This document shows positions 1 through 10,439 of a stretch of DNA of 64,000 nucleotides, one piece after another. Below the pieces are notes generated by a model. It made no database searches. It was not told the DNA's origin and saw only the letters and a program-made list of their open reading frames with translations. The stretch is from Scalesia atractyloides (lineage: Eukaryota; Streptophyta; Magnoliopsida; Asterales; Asteraceae). The stretch spans positions 37,041,476-37,105,475 of the forward strand of contig CAMTDV010000022.1 of assembly GCA_947069175.1 (NCBI GenBank), given 5' to 3'. Positions within the stretch are counted from its first letter, which is position 1. Each line of letters starts with the position of its first letter. The translations under genes were made by a program, and so were the position numbers.

Positions 1-560
1 ACAAAACGATCGAGATAAGGTTTGCATACCTTATTCATCAAATCCATGAAAACAGCAGGGGCATTGGTCAACCCAAATGGCATAACCATAAATTCATAGT
101 GACCATAACGGGTTCGAAAAGAGTCTTAGGAATATCTTCTTCACGCACTCTAAGTTGATGATAACCAGAACGAAGGTCGATCTTTGAAAAACAAGTGGCA
201 CCTTGAAGTTGATCTAAAAGATCATCAATCCGCGGTAATGGATAGCAATTTTTGATGGTCAGCTTATTGAGCTCTCTAGAATCGATGCACATACGAAAAG
301 TTCCATCTTTCTTCTTTACAAAAAGAATAGACGCTCCCCAAGGTGACGAGCTAGGAGGTATAAATCCCTTGTCAGTCAACTCCTGCAACTGACTAGCTAG
401 CTCTTGCATCTTAGATGGGGCTAACTGATAAGGGGATTTTCCGATTGGTGTAGCACCAGGTACAAGATCAATTCGACTTCTCGCACTGGAGGAAGTCCTG
501 AAACATCATCGGGAAAAACTTGAGGAAATTCTTTAACGACGGGAATATCTTCGAGCTTGC
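1..560 (-). pseudogene. Gypsy-A reverse transcriptase, N-terminal part
   Basis: The frame at 409-68 gives the conserved RT start: LTDKGFIPPSSSPWG, LFVKKKDGTFRMCIDSRELNK and FSKIDLRSGYHQLRV. A one-base shift near 110-115 then moves the frame, and the real continuation YGHYEF...MPFGLTNAPAVF reads on to about position 10. The catalytic (Y/F)xDD block lies beyond the left edge. The order protease-RT supports the Ty3/Gypsy assignment. Confidence 0.93.
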
Positions 561-1045
561 TTTCCTTGCTTTCCTTCTTGACGATATGAGCCAGAAACGC
601 AATATAGTCTTTGCGAAGATATCTTCGAGCTTGGAGTCACGACATCAACTTGAGCCCTTTAGAAGGAGTTTCTCTAAAGATACGTAGGGTTTGACCGCTT
701 GCAAGGGGAATTCGAATAAACTTCTCGTGGCAAACAACTTCGGCGTGATGTTAACTAAGCCAATCCATGCCGATGATAATGTCGAAACTACCCAACTTCA
801 TAGGAATAAGATCAATAGAGAAATCGCAATCATTAAGAGTAAGAGTACAATCACGAACAATCGAGTCTAACGAGATGTTTCGCCGTCAGCAACTTCCACC
901 GTGAACGGTTCAGCGAGACTAATGCGAGGTAGATCAAGAATGGTTTCGAATTCTAACGACACAAAACTTCTATCCGCACCAGTATCAAACAGTATAGATG
1001 CATATCTACCGTCAATAAGAAACGTACCTTGACCACATTGTTATC
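560..1045 (-). pseudogene. Gypsy-A aspartic protease and protease-RT linker (broken)
   Basis: The minus strand reads SILFDTGADRSFVSLEF, containing the retropepsin active-site motif DTGA, at about 990-945. After a frame break comes a stretch ending GSFDIIIGMDWL (about 790-750), the conserved C-terminal flank of Gypsy proteases. The linker continues towards RT with FLAHIVKKES and VFPDDVSGLPP in further frames. In a live element this protease matures Gag-Pol. Stops and indels make this copy inactive. Confidence 0.87.
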
Positions 1046-1141
1046 AGCCCTAGCTTGATTGGCGTTGATGTTGAAAGCCCTTCCTCTAGCAGGTGGATTA
1101 CTTAGCTGGCTTGGTTCACGGGTTGGCTTGAGCTTGGGCAT

Positions 1142-2386
1142 TTATGATGTTCACTAGGCGTGGGCAGGTGTTACGAAAATGGGTTGGATCTCGCAGTTAA
1201 AACATGCTCTGACTGGTTGCATCATTGGGTAATTGGGTTGGTAGTAGGGTTGAACCATGGATTGAGCATGTGGTAAGAGTAAGGGTTGTTGGTTTTGGGC
1301 TTGGTCCACCACTTGATTATTGGTTTGGGCTTGAGGCTGGTTGCGGTTTGGCTTCTGAAGGATACGGCAGGTTTGAATCGTGTGACCTGCATGACCACAA
1401 CTTCTGTAGTATTGGCAGGGGTTCTCAAGGGGATGATGGTATTGACATCAGTTGTATTTTGGGTGGGGACCAGTGTAGGGCTTCTTGAATGGGGCGACTT
1501 GTATGATTGGAGCAGCAGTGATAGGAGAATTGGTTTGGGTGACGGCGAAATTTTTCCCATTACGCTTCCTTTTTCCAGCAAATTTGGAGGACGAACCTGC
1601 TGAAGTTGGGTTTGGTGTTTAGCAGGTGCCTTTTCTTTCTTCTTCTCTTCCTTAAAATCGCCATTTCGAATGCGATTTTCTGTTAGTTCGGTAGCCAGTT
1701 CCATGGCAGCTTCGAGTGTTGCAGGTGAAGTACTTAACACCGAATCTTGAATTTTCGAGGGAAGGCCTCGAATGTAATGCTCGATTAGATGATAGAGTGG
1801 AGTGAACAGATTGGGACCATCTGATTCAACTCGAGAAACCTCTTGTTGTAGGTGGTATGGTCTCCCTCCTTTTGCTTTAATGAATAAAACTCGTCTTCCA
1901 GTTTCTTGATTTCGCTTCTTGGACAGAAGCGTCACGTCATGATTTCCCTCAACTCATCCCAAGTCAAGGTCATAACAGCTTCAGCACCTCGCTTACCCTT
2001 TTCGGTGTTCCACCAGGTAAGTGCTACTCCAAACAACCGACCAGTAGCATAACGCACCTTGCGATCATCGGGACAATCACAATTGAGAAAAGTGCTTTCC
2101 ATCTCCTCAAACCAACGGAGGAGAGCAGTGACACCTTCAGTCCCTTCATATTTTAGGGGATCGCAGGACTTGAAATTCTTGTAGGTACATTTGATGGTGT
2201 TGGGAGGAGGGTTGGGATATTTTTCCCGTCTTGGTTGGTGGGGTTAGTGGGATTGGCGGCGAGTGCTTGTTGAACTTGCACAACGATATCAGGAAGTACG
2301 GCAGCCATCTGTTGAGCGATGTGAGTGGCCATACGTTCGCTGGATCTTCCCGACCTTCTACTGCCTCGAGAGTGTCTAGCAGACAT
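1142..2386 (-). pseudogene. Gypsy-A gag (broken)
   Basis: This is the structural capsid polyprotein of a Ty3/Gypsy element. The likely start is the ATG at 2386 (MSARHSRGSRRSGR...), 0.8 kb after the primer-binding site. A retrotransposon-gag core can be read at about 2140-1970 in a shifted frame, including the LRWFEEMES and GVALTWWNTEKGKRG segments. It continues in another frame at 1935-1222 with the capsid C-terminal part (HYIRGLPSKIQDSVL). At least two frameshifts separate the pieces. A degraded CCHC knuckle region would fall at about 1230-1150. It is upstream of the protease, as expected. Confidence 0.85.
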
Positions 2387-3180
2387 CTACAGGAAATACG
2401 AAGCGAGATTATGAATTAAACGTTCTTAGGTGTCATATGTCGTAAAAAAGTGAAAACAACATAAAATAATGATAAAAAATGTAGCTACATCCATAGGATG
2501 TCTTGGGCTTGCTTTAGATTGGGCCTCCAAATGTCTCCCATACTTCAACCTTGGTAGTCACGTGGGCCCCCATGACTACTGGGCTTGGTAGGGTTCACAT
2601 TGGTGTTGGCCTTCTTATGTTGGCATCACCCGAATGAAAACCGTAAAACATAATTGCAAAGTATAAGTTCAGAATGTGCAATGACAACTCAAAGTGGGGT
2701 TAGTTCACAAGACGTTTGGTGTGGCATGCTTTGGCTTAATAGATCCTTTGTACTCTCATCGTTAGTCCCCAGGTAGGCAAAGTGGTCCATGATTTGGATT
2801 TATATGAATGCCAAGCCTAGACAGGAGTTCCGACTACCGGTACTCGTACCCTTCCAGTTACTACATGCCCATCGTAGAACTCACTTTGATGTGATTGAAA
2901 ATCATGAAAACATTGCAAAATATTTGAAAAGAATCATAAAAATTTTGAAATCATAATGTGTGTGCTTGCGTAGGCATGATATGTCATCAACATATAAACT
3001 ATAATGAACATCACATATTAGCATATTGTAGTAAAAGTGCTTGCATGTATTTGCGTGTGAAGAACAAACATGAAGCATATAAATATCATGAGTTTGCATA
3101 TAACACATAAACAATTAAAATTTCAACTATAGTAAAAGCTCTAAGGGTCTAATAACCTATCCTATATCCCTATAGTCATC
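2387..3180 (-). other. Gypsy-A untranslated leader
   Basis: This stretch between the primer-binding site and the first gag ATG has no long frame and no recognisable motif. A leader of this size is usual between LTR and gag in plant Gypsy elements. Confidence 0.6.
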
Positions 3181-3194
3181 AGCTCCGATACCTA
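3181..3194 (-). other. Primer-binding site of Gypsy-A
   Basis: The minus strand reads AGGTATCGGAGCT two to three bases after the LTR end. It is a one-base variant of TGGTATCAGAGC, the initiator-Met tRNA complement seen next to the other Gypsy LTRs here (53747, 63380). It fixes the LTR/internal border and the orientation. Confidence 0.8.
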
Positions 3195-4192
3195 TCTGTC
3201 ACACCCCGACCCGCAGCGGAAATAAAAGTCGGGCATAATTGGGTTATCACCAAAGCTCATGACATTTACTAATAAGTTATATATTTATTAAATTGAAACT
3301 AAAACTTCAAACACAATGAGTCATACAAGCATAAATAAAACCAAAACATTGTTCAGAAATAAATAGTTTTGTTTAATCTTCTAAGGCCATTCCTATGTGT
3401 TTCTTTCTTCAGCTTGTTCACCTGTATCATGCGTAAAACAAAAGATTTGGGTCAAAAAAGTTGGCGAGTGAATCTTAGTAAAATATTTAAACAATTGTAT
3501 TATATTTGTTGTTTGAATAAAAATTGTGCATGAATCATAAGTGAGCATATGTGTATATATAACCAATCACAAACCACATAATATCCACAATGAACACATG
3601 ACATGATGAATGATGAACTTGAGATCAAGGTTCAATCAAACGGAGCCGATCTAATGAGGCACCTGATGCTCAACTCGCATCTCACGAGGAATTGATGGGC
3701 CTAATGAATGATTGCACTGTAATGTTAAAATGTAATCACACAAAACCACACAAACAAATATACACATTGATCACGTAATGATATTAGCACAACTGGTTGA
3801 TTAAATAAAAACAAGTACGACACATGATACACCCCAAAACATGAATAAAAAGGGGAATTTGTAAGGATTCACTCACATTGGGTGCGTTCCTTGATTAGTG
3901 AAAGATGCGCACGAATTGAGGTTTAGCCGACAAATGAAAACTAACTTAAATCATAACGTAATAATTTGATAAATAAATAAAAGTTAATGTTTAATTTTTA
4001 ATCTTTTTATTTGATTGCTAGTTTAATACTTTTTGTGTACCTTTAATAATGGTGATTATTGTAAATAAGGAAGAATGATAATTAAATAAGTAAAAAAATA
4101 AAGTAAAATAAAATAACAAATAATAAATAATAATAAAAAATCTGCCTTGTCAGGCGGTCAGAGTCTGACCGATTCGACTTATGATTTTAGGA

Positions 4193-4268
4193 TGCGTGTG
4201 TTGAGACTCGAACCCGTGACCTCTCAGTTACGTGCACGTCCGCTCTTACAACTGAGCTACGTGTCTAA
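4193..4268 (-). other. tRNA-like segment 1 in Gypsy-A LTR
   Basis: The minus strand carries GTAGCTCAGTTGTAAGAGC, a near-match to a tRNA D-arm/A box, and about 30 bases later GGTTCGAGTCT, a T-arm/B-box match. The T-stem and acceptor stem pair poorly, so this is tRNA-derived or tRNA-like rather than a working tRNA gene. It lies in the transcribed (R/U5) part of the LTR. Confidence 0.6.
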
Positions 4269-4371
4269 CCCGTTAGGTTTCCGTTTTTAATTACTCTTAT
4301 ACATTTATTAGGTTAATTCTTAAATTATTAATTTTAAAAATTTTTTAAAATAGCCGAACCGGTTGGGGGAG

Positions 4372-4440
4372 GTTCGGCATCGAACCTATGACCTCAGTGC
4401 TAATGTGCACCCAGCCCATCACTAGGCTGTGTGTCTAACC
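4372..4440 (-). other. tRNA-like segment 2 in Gypsy-A LTR
   Basis: The minus strand starts with the same GGGTTAGACAC lead as segment 1 and has GGTTCGATGCC (B-box-like) at 4386-4376. Its D-arm is more decayed. The shared lead suggests segments 1 and 2 are a divergent duplication. Confidence 0.5.
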
Positions 4441-4746
4441 CGATAAGTATATTGATTTTAACTATACATATAAGCCACTCTATTTCATTTCCATCATGAA
4501 CAACTTGAACAGAAACCTTCGATTTTAAATTTTTGCTTTGAATTACATAATGATATCCAGACGAATTAAACAGGGATGTAGAAAGAGTGTGAAAATTTAT
4601 ACTAGTTGGAGTACAAAATTCGATTTCTCCGACGATTAAACTCCGGCGAGTTGCGTATACTCTTCCGTGAAACAGAGGCTTCGTGAACAGTGTAGAAAAG
4701 TAATTTGGTGAGTGGGTTGAGCGAGTGGGGAATTGAAAACAAGAGG

Positions 4747-4755
4747 TATATATAG
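4747..4755 (-). promoter_or_regulatory. TATA-like box in Gypsy-A LTR
   Basis: CTATATATA on the minus strand, about 530 bp inside the LTR from its 5' end, is a plausible Pol II core promoter for the element. This is placed by position and sequence only. Confidence 0.5.
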
Positions 4756-5002
4756 TGTGGTCAAGTCAATCACTGATTTCGGTTTCGATTATGAGATTAA
4801 GGGTCCATGATTGTGCTTCGGTTATGAATCATTGATTCAATATTTTTTTCCGGTACAATCGTTTTAAAGAGAATGAACGGTTACAAAGATTTTGGCTTTG
4901 ATGATTTCACAAACATCATCTGGCAGTTACCGACCTGCCAGACTTGCAGGTTTTTATGCAGAACTTTAATATAAGAGTTTAAGTGTTTTCGGTTATAAAA
5001 CA

Positions 5003-5069
5003 TATGTGCGTGTGGTGTAGTGGTGTGTGTGAGTTCGGGAGACCCGGGTTTGACTCCGGTTGAACCCCT
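5003..5069 (+). other. tRNA-like segment 3 in Gypsy-A LTR (opposite strand)
   Basis: The plus strand has TGGTGTAGTGG (A-box-like, 5013-5023) and GGTTTGACTCC (B-box-like, 5047-5057) at roughly tRNA-like spacing. It lies in U3 and points opposite to the element's own transcription. No full cloverleaf can be drawn. Confidence 0.45.
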
Positions 5070-5283
5070 TTTTCATTATATATATATTTTTATTACACTA
5101 TATTCTTTTGATCAAATAAATTCCCTTTTTGTTTATTCTAAAAAAATTTTAAGTTTTTTTATTGTTATTATTATTATTATTACACAACGATTATTATATA
5201 TCGAATGTCCATCGGCTTAAAAATAAAAAAAAATGAACTATTAAACGGGGCGGGTTTTGAAACCCGAAATACACGAATGTTAC

Positions 5284-5818
5284 ATGACCAAGCAGAATGA
5301 AGAGAAGTTGGCTCTAGCAGCATCCATGCTCAACAGTTTGAATGCTTTTTTTGTAGGTGATCTCGTGCCTCCTTCAGTGTTTTGCTACAGAGATGAATTA
5401 AGTAATTGAAGAAGATATTGAATAACTGGATGCTTCATAGAATCTGGCCATAACTGCGTTTCGAGCAGAAAAGTGTCAAAAGAGATACAGGTGTCGTCCC
5501 ATGTCAAACATTTGCATTGGGTCTGTCAAAGATAAGTTGAAGTGCTATAGATGCCATGAACCCGGACACTTCGCCAGAGACTGCAGGAAGACACCCGTGG
5601 GTTATGAAGCAACTGTTGCTGCTGCCGCAAGGAACTCAGAGAGGTCCATGGTTCCAGTTTCTTCAGCTCAGACGTCAACTTTAACCTCATCAAGCCAAGG
5701 ACGCTCAGGAGCGGGAAAAGCACTGATGGTGCAAGAGCAACATCATTTTAGTTGGGTTGATGCTGCAGCTCAAGTGGAATCTCTGAAGATAGTAGAAGTT
5801 GCTGAAAATCATCTCTAA
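5284..5818 (+). pseudogene. Copia-1 gag, C-terminal part with zinc knuckle
   Basis: The frame resumes immediately after the Gypsy-A LTR with TKQNEEKLALAASMLNSLNAF and runs to a stop near 5410. A second frame (5501-5818) holds one clear CCHC knuckle, CYRCHEPGHFARDC, at 5543-5584 (C-X2-C-X4-H-X4-C), which binds nucleic acid in Gag. It is followed by an Ala/Ser-rich stretch. The two parts are out of frame with each other. The N-terminal Gag is beyond the insertion and the window edge. Confidence 0.87.
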
Positions 5819-7500
5819 TGCTTGATGGCACAAACTAAGGAGCCCAAATCTCTCTCCAAAAGGTAAACTCTCTCTTGTTCTCTAAAGACTGTAAAAATAA
5901 AATAACGCAGATGAGAGCACATAATTTCAATCTCATTAGTAACTACAACAGTGCCATGTCAAAATGCATCGGTCTTCGAGAGAACAATAGAATTCTCTAT
6001 GAAAAGATTGATGCACTGAAGAAGGACATAGCTCAACCCACCAGGATGTAAACCAACAAAAATGTTGGGTCCATGATTATAAAACCAAACTAAATTCAAA
6101 AACCTTGGAATGTGACTTGGTAAAAGTTGAGCTAGGACTTCTCACTAGAAAGTTTCAACAAAATGAATTGAATATTAAAAAATATGACACTTCCAGTGAC
6201 CCGTTCATAATCTTTGCAATGTACAAATGGCGTACAAAGAGAACAAGGGAAAAGGATTGGGTTATTCACAAGTTCCTCCACCATATAATCATAATTATTC
6301 AAGAATGCCGCTCACTGAGCAAGAATTGGAAAATTATGATAAAATGACGTATGGCAAACCAAGTGACTACGTTCCTTGGGAACCTTTCAAGCCTAAGAAT
6401 ACCCAACCAACTGATTTTCAAAGGCCTACAAGTTTTGTAAAAATTATAAATCAAGAGCGCTTGAATGAATCAATTGAAAATTTAAAAGGTGAAAAGGAGT
6501 CGACAAAAACTCCATCCGAAGAACCACAGGAAACGACTTCTACCTCTGATTCTGTAATAAAATATAGAGTCAGTGAAAGATGAGGAGCGGTCAAAAGTGG
6601 ATGATGAACCTCATCCAGATGTTGCTGATGACTTAGATGTTTCTGTATGTGATAAACATGATGACTATGTTTCGTATTTTGTCTAGTCTATGGTTTTTGA
6701 GACTCTGTGTTTTTCTGGTGTTGTTGAACTGAAACTTTGCATGATATGGTTTTGATTCAGACTATGATTTAACTGGTTGTCCAAAGGAGTCGGAGGCATC
6801 AGTTTTGAGTGATTCAGAAAACTGCTCTAGTTCTTCTAAAACCTCGGGATACCTCAAATATTTCCGAATCTTGTGAAACTGAAAATATTGTTGTATCGGA
6901 CTGTGTGACTGAAATTGCTTGTGAACAGGAGACGTATGATAATTCTGAAAATCAGACTGAAGATTCTAACTCATCGGATAATGAGCAAGATGGTTGTGAC
7001 AGTCAAAATATTGACAAAACTTGCTCATCATCTCGTGACCAAGAATCCATTGATTCTGAAAGCTCAGTGTCAAATGAAACTGCTTCTAAAGAAACTGATA
7101 TAGTTGTTTCAAAAAACTCAGTTTCTGAATAAAAGGTTTCCAATGAAACTAAGCTCGCAGAATCCACTCCTGCAAAGAAAGAAGATTTCGAAGAATCAAA
7201 AATCAGTGCAAAATGAAAATTCAAGAGGAAGTTGAGGACAAAAAACGCAACATCATCAAAAAACACCCAAAATGAAACTATTCATCAACTTCCTCTTGAA
7301 CCTAAAAATATTCTAGATCTCAGTCAGAATGTTCTCACTTGCTGAATTCTACATCCTCATCATCACAAACCTCAAAATCTACTAACAATTATGTGACTTT
7401 CCGTGAGGCTTTGTGAAAGAAGAGTGATTATCAACCAGATCGAAATGATCTGGGTTCCTGTCTCCCACTAATCTCATTGCATGTGCAGGAACGGCTATGG
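5819..7500 (+). pseudogene. Copia-1 Gag-protease spacer, low-complexity
   Basis: This stretch keeps fragments of a long coding spacer: a Pro/Tyr-containing segment at 6227-6583 (MAYKENKGKGLGYSQVPPPY...) and a very acidic Ser/Asp/Glu-rich segment at 6809-7132. Stops separate them. Extended Gag-protease regions of this type occur in Sireviruses. I recognise no catalytic domain here. It is placed in Copia-1 because it lies between the zinc knuckle and the protease motif on the same strand. Confidence 0.55.
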
Positions 7501-7514
7501 AGGGTTGTCGTTAG

Positions 7515-7830
7515 ACTTTGGTTTATGACAGTGGTTGTTCCAGACACATGACAGGGGACATTTTCCAGTTGAACGACATCAAAATCTTCGACGGTTGATT
7601 TGGCACCTTTGTAGGTGGAGAAACGGGAAGAATTACTATGAAAGCCACAGTCAGAAATGGGGTTTCTCAACTTCTTTGAGGTTAACTATGTTCCTAAACT
7701 CAAACACAGTCTTCTCAGCATCTCACAGATGTGCGACCATGTTTAGAGGTCCTGTTTACAAAACGTGGATGCGTGGTTCTAAAGCCCGGAATTGTCATAC
7801 CAGAGGATTGGTACTTGATTGAAGCTGAAC
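7515..7830 (+). pseudogene. Copia-1 aspartic protease (broken)
   Basis: VYDSGCSRHMTGDIFQLND is readable from 7521. DSG is the catalytic triad and CSRHMTG is the characteristic Copia protease context. The frame is lost after about 20 residues, although the expected downstream glycine-rich segment can be seen in other frames near 7610-7690. It would cleave the polyprotein in a live element and is inactive here. Confidence 0.85.
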
Positions 7831-7853
7831 GCCGAGGAAACGCCTAGATCGAC

Positions 7854-8760
7854 ATGAACAAAGCCCCACTGATCAAGTTACCTGCTTATTCTCTAAAATT
7901 GTTGAACATGATGCAAATGTTGTGGCATCGACGACTTGGCCATCTTAACATGAAGAATCTTAATCGACTTGCAAAGGGAGGTCTGGTCAGAAACTTACCA
8001 ATCAAGGATTATATGCAAATTGAAAAATGTGAATCTACCGTGGGAAGCAGCATCGTAAGCCTCATAAGCCCAAGCTCATGCACACAACATCCAAAGTTCT
8101 GGAATTGCTTCACATTGATCTTTTTGGTCCAGTCAATGTGCTGAGTATTGGATGAAAGGCTTATTGCTTAGTCATCACTAATGACTACTCTCGTTTCACT
8201 TGGGTACTTTTCTTGGAACAGAAGAGTGAAAGTGCAGGTCTGATAAAGAAATTTGTCATTCTCATGGAGAACCAAGCGAACGAGCGAGTAAAGATTATGC
8301 GTTACGACAATGGGACGGAGTTCAAGAATGTCGAGCTAAACAATTTTTGTGATTCAAAAGAAATTGATCATCAATACAGTGCAGCTCAAACTCCTCAACA
8401 AAATGGAGTTGCCGAAAGACGCAATCAGACTCTCATCAAAGCAACTCGTACAATCCTGATAGATTCCGGCCTTCCACTGATATTTTGGGCAGAAGCAGTG
8501 AACATCGCCTGCTATGTTCAAAATCATGCGCTTATCAACAAACGTCACATGAAGACGTTGTATGAAATAGTCAAAGGACAGAAACCCTCAGTACAACACT
8601 TTCATACTTTTGGCTGTCCTTGTGTTCTTCAACCATGGATGCCAAGGGTAAATTTGAAGTGAGGGAGATCCATGCTATTTCATTGGCTATGCAAAGAACA
8701 CTACATATCGAGTATACAATAAAATCAAGAAGTAGGTAGGCTGGAAGAAAATCCCAAAGA
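7854..8760 (+). pseudogene. Copia-1 integrase (GAG-pre-integrase zinc region plus catalytic core)
   Basis: The zinc-binding start is seen in LWHRRLGHLNMKNLNRLAKGG (from about 7920). A frameshift near 8035 breaks its CxxC half. The core follows with the first Asp in HIDLFGPVN (near 8112), the second in MRYDNGTEF (Asp codon 8305-8307) and the Glu in QQNGVAERRNQ (8414-8416), so the D,D,E set is still present. The frame 8213-8662 ends in FHTFGCPCV, the usual Copia landmark after the core. A stop near 8144-8155 separates the first Asp from the rest. Confidence 0.93.
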
Positions 8761-9230
8761 TGCACGGCTTGGACCAGATTGGTTATATGATTATTCTTCC
8801 TTGTTTAAGTCGTTTAATATTTTATCTGATGTGATTGTTGCTACGGATGTCTCAATTGTGATACATATTCCCATCATAGCTGAAGATGATGTTGTCCCTA
8901 TTCAAGACTCTTTCAAGAAGCTTACTATAGATCCACCAGGATTTCATGAAGCTGCTACAGATATGCATCCTTCTTCACAAATTGATGAGCTGGTTCTTTA
9001 ACCTACTGTTATTCCTAATGATGCAGTTTACAACAATGAGTCATGTGCACAGCAAACTGCTACTGGTCCTTCAAATACTAATGTTCAAGGAGCTTCATTA
9101 TTTACGGAGTCGATTCCGTCAGAAAAGCTATCTGATTACAAACGTTATTTGTCCTGTAACAGACGGTGTTCAGACACGTAGTAGACCATGAACCATTAAC
9201 ACATGTTTATATTCATGTTTAATCTCACAG
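8761..9230 (+). other. Copia-1 integrase-RT linker, decayed
   Basis: Fragments such as the acidic IAEDDVVPIQDSFKK stretch (about 8875-8920) and a tail ending VQTRSRP (about 9165-9190) resemble the variable linker between integrase and RT in Copia elements. Stops and shifts are frequent and no domain is recognisable. Confidence 0.5.
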
Positions 9231-9525
9231 ATTGAGCCTAAGAAATTGATGTTGCTTTGCAGGAACTGGATGGTTTGATGCAATGCTTGAAGAGCTCAAT
9301 CAGTTTAAGAAGCTGGGAGTGTGGAAATTAGAAAAATTGTCGGAAGGAAAACAAGCGCTTGGTACTCGTTGGGTATACAGAAACAAACAAGACGATACTG
9401 GAGTGATCACGCGAAATAAAGCCCAACTAGTGGTTTAGGGATTCAAACAAATCGAAGGTTTTGACTATGATGAGGTGTACGCACCAGTAGCTCGTCAGGA
9501 AGCCATATGCATCCTCTTAGCATAT
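9231..9525 (+). pseudogene. Copia-1 reverse transcriptase, N-terminal part, cut by LTR-B
   Basis: The frame gives MLEELNQFKKLGVWKLE, LGTRWVYRNKQDDTG and, after one in-frame stop (TAG near 9436), GFKQIEGFDYDEVYAPVAR. These are the opening blocks of Copia RT. The coding sequence stops abruptly at 9525, where LTR-B begins, and resumes at 18829 with the next RT block. The break falls between the VAR block and the catalytic palm. Confidence 0.95.
9521..9525. repeat. Left target-site duplication CATAT of LTR-B
   Basis: CATAT directly before TGTCACACC. The same five bases follow the other end at 18829-18833. Confidence 0.95.
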
Positions 9526-10223
9526 TGTCACACCCCGGATTTCCAACCCGAAATCCGTACACCGGTGGGCCCGGGTGGGGAGTATCGTGACGTCAGTTGA
9601 TAATCATCATAGTCAATTAAACATGGCACAGGGAAGTCTTGAGTAAAATTACTATTACAAAAAAATGTTTGAAATAAATAATATACAGGCTCGTAATAGA
9701 AGATCCACAGGCGGATCATAAATTGTACATGGAAAGAATATAAAACAGACTTTGGGCAGATTTAGGATTTGCAAGATCCTCTACCCACTACCGAGCACTT
9801 CCGGCCTATTTTCGTATTGTACCTGCAGATTAGTCTTTTGAAAATACGTCAACTTTCGCTGGTAAATACACCCAACTGACTCATTTTGAAAACATTTCAA
9901 AAATGTTTTAAGTGCGTATCAGCTCAAAATCTTTTTATTACTTGGGTTAATTGACCGTCCAACCTTGTTAACAGATTTACATGTTTGTCCATACATAGGG
10001 GCCCGATATGGAGACCGAGACACAATTAACGTACACACCACTCTGGACTCACGAAGGAGTCAATTCCTCCCAACCTTGTGGGAATGCATAATTGAGCGTC
10101 AATCGGGTGTATGCCTACACCCACGCTAAGGTCGTGGCCATTTCTATTATAATGAGCCAAGGATATCCAGGACACAGTTAACCCCCGATGTTTAAATTAT
10201 CAAACAAAACTGATTAAAACAGA

Positions 10224-10241
10224 ATATGCGGATTTATTATC
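10224..10241. repeat. LINE target-site duplication, left copy
   Basis: The 18 bases ATATGCGGATTTATTATC are repeated exactly at 16170-16187. A duplication of this length is typical of target-primed reverse transcription. Confidence 0.96.
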
Positions 10242-10439
10242 TTTTTTTTTGGGTAATGGGTTACCCCTGTGATTGTATATATTAACTATCCAAAGAAAAC
10301 AAGTAGTGAGGATAATCTCCCACTAGTTCAATCATGAGACACACCTCATGAAAGTAAGCCAAGCAAAGAAACATAACCAAAACACAATACATCACTAGAT
10401 AAAAATCTAGAAACTTAATCACATAAAGAAACACATTAA

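Larger units (their letters stand above)
1..5283 (-). mobile_element. Gypsy-A: Ty3/Gypsy LTR retrotransposon, 5' part, cut by the window edge
   Basis: Read on the minus strand, the order is LTR (5283-3197), primer-binding site, leader, gag, protease and reverse transcriptase, running off the left edge inside RT. This is the order expected for a Ty3/Gypsy element. The frame is broken repeatedly, so the copy is dead. It interrupts the gag of Copia-1, whose coding frame resumes at 5284. The expected 5-bp duplication would be TGACC at 5284-5288, but its partner lies outside the window. Confidence 0.93.
3197..5283 (-). repeat. 5' LTR of Gypsy-A
   Basis: On the minus strand it begins TGTAACATTCG at 5283 and ends GGGGTGTGACA at 3197, directly before a primer-binding-site match, giving an LTR of about 2.09 kb. 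A TATA-like box near 4750 suggests U3 covers about 5283-4760. The LTR is AT-rich and holds three tRNA-like segments and at least two strong inverted repeats, described separately. The second LTR is off the window. Confidence 0.88.

Noticed and set aside
4193..4268. Functional tRNA gene
   Set aside because: A and B boxes are present, but the T-stem and acceptor stem do not pair well enough.
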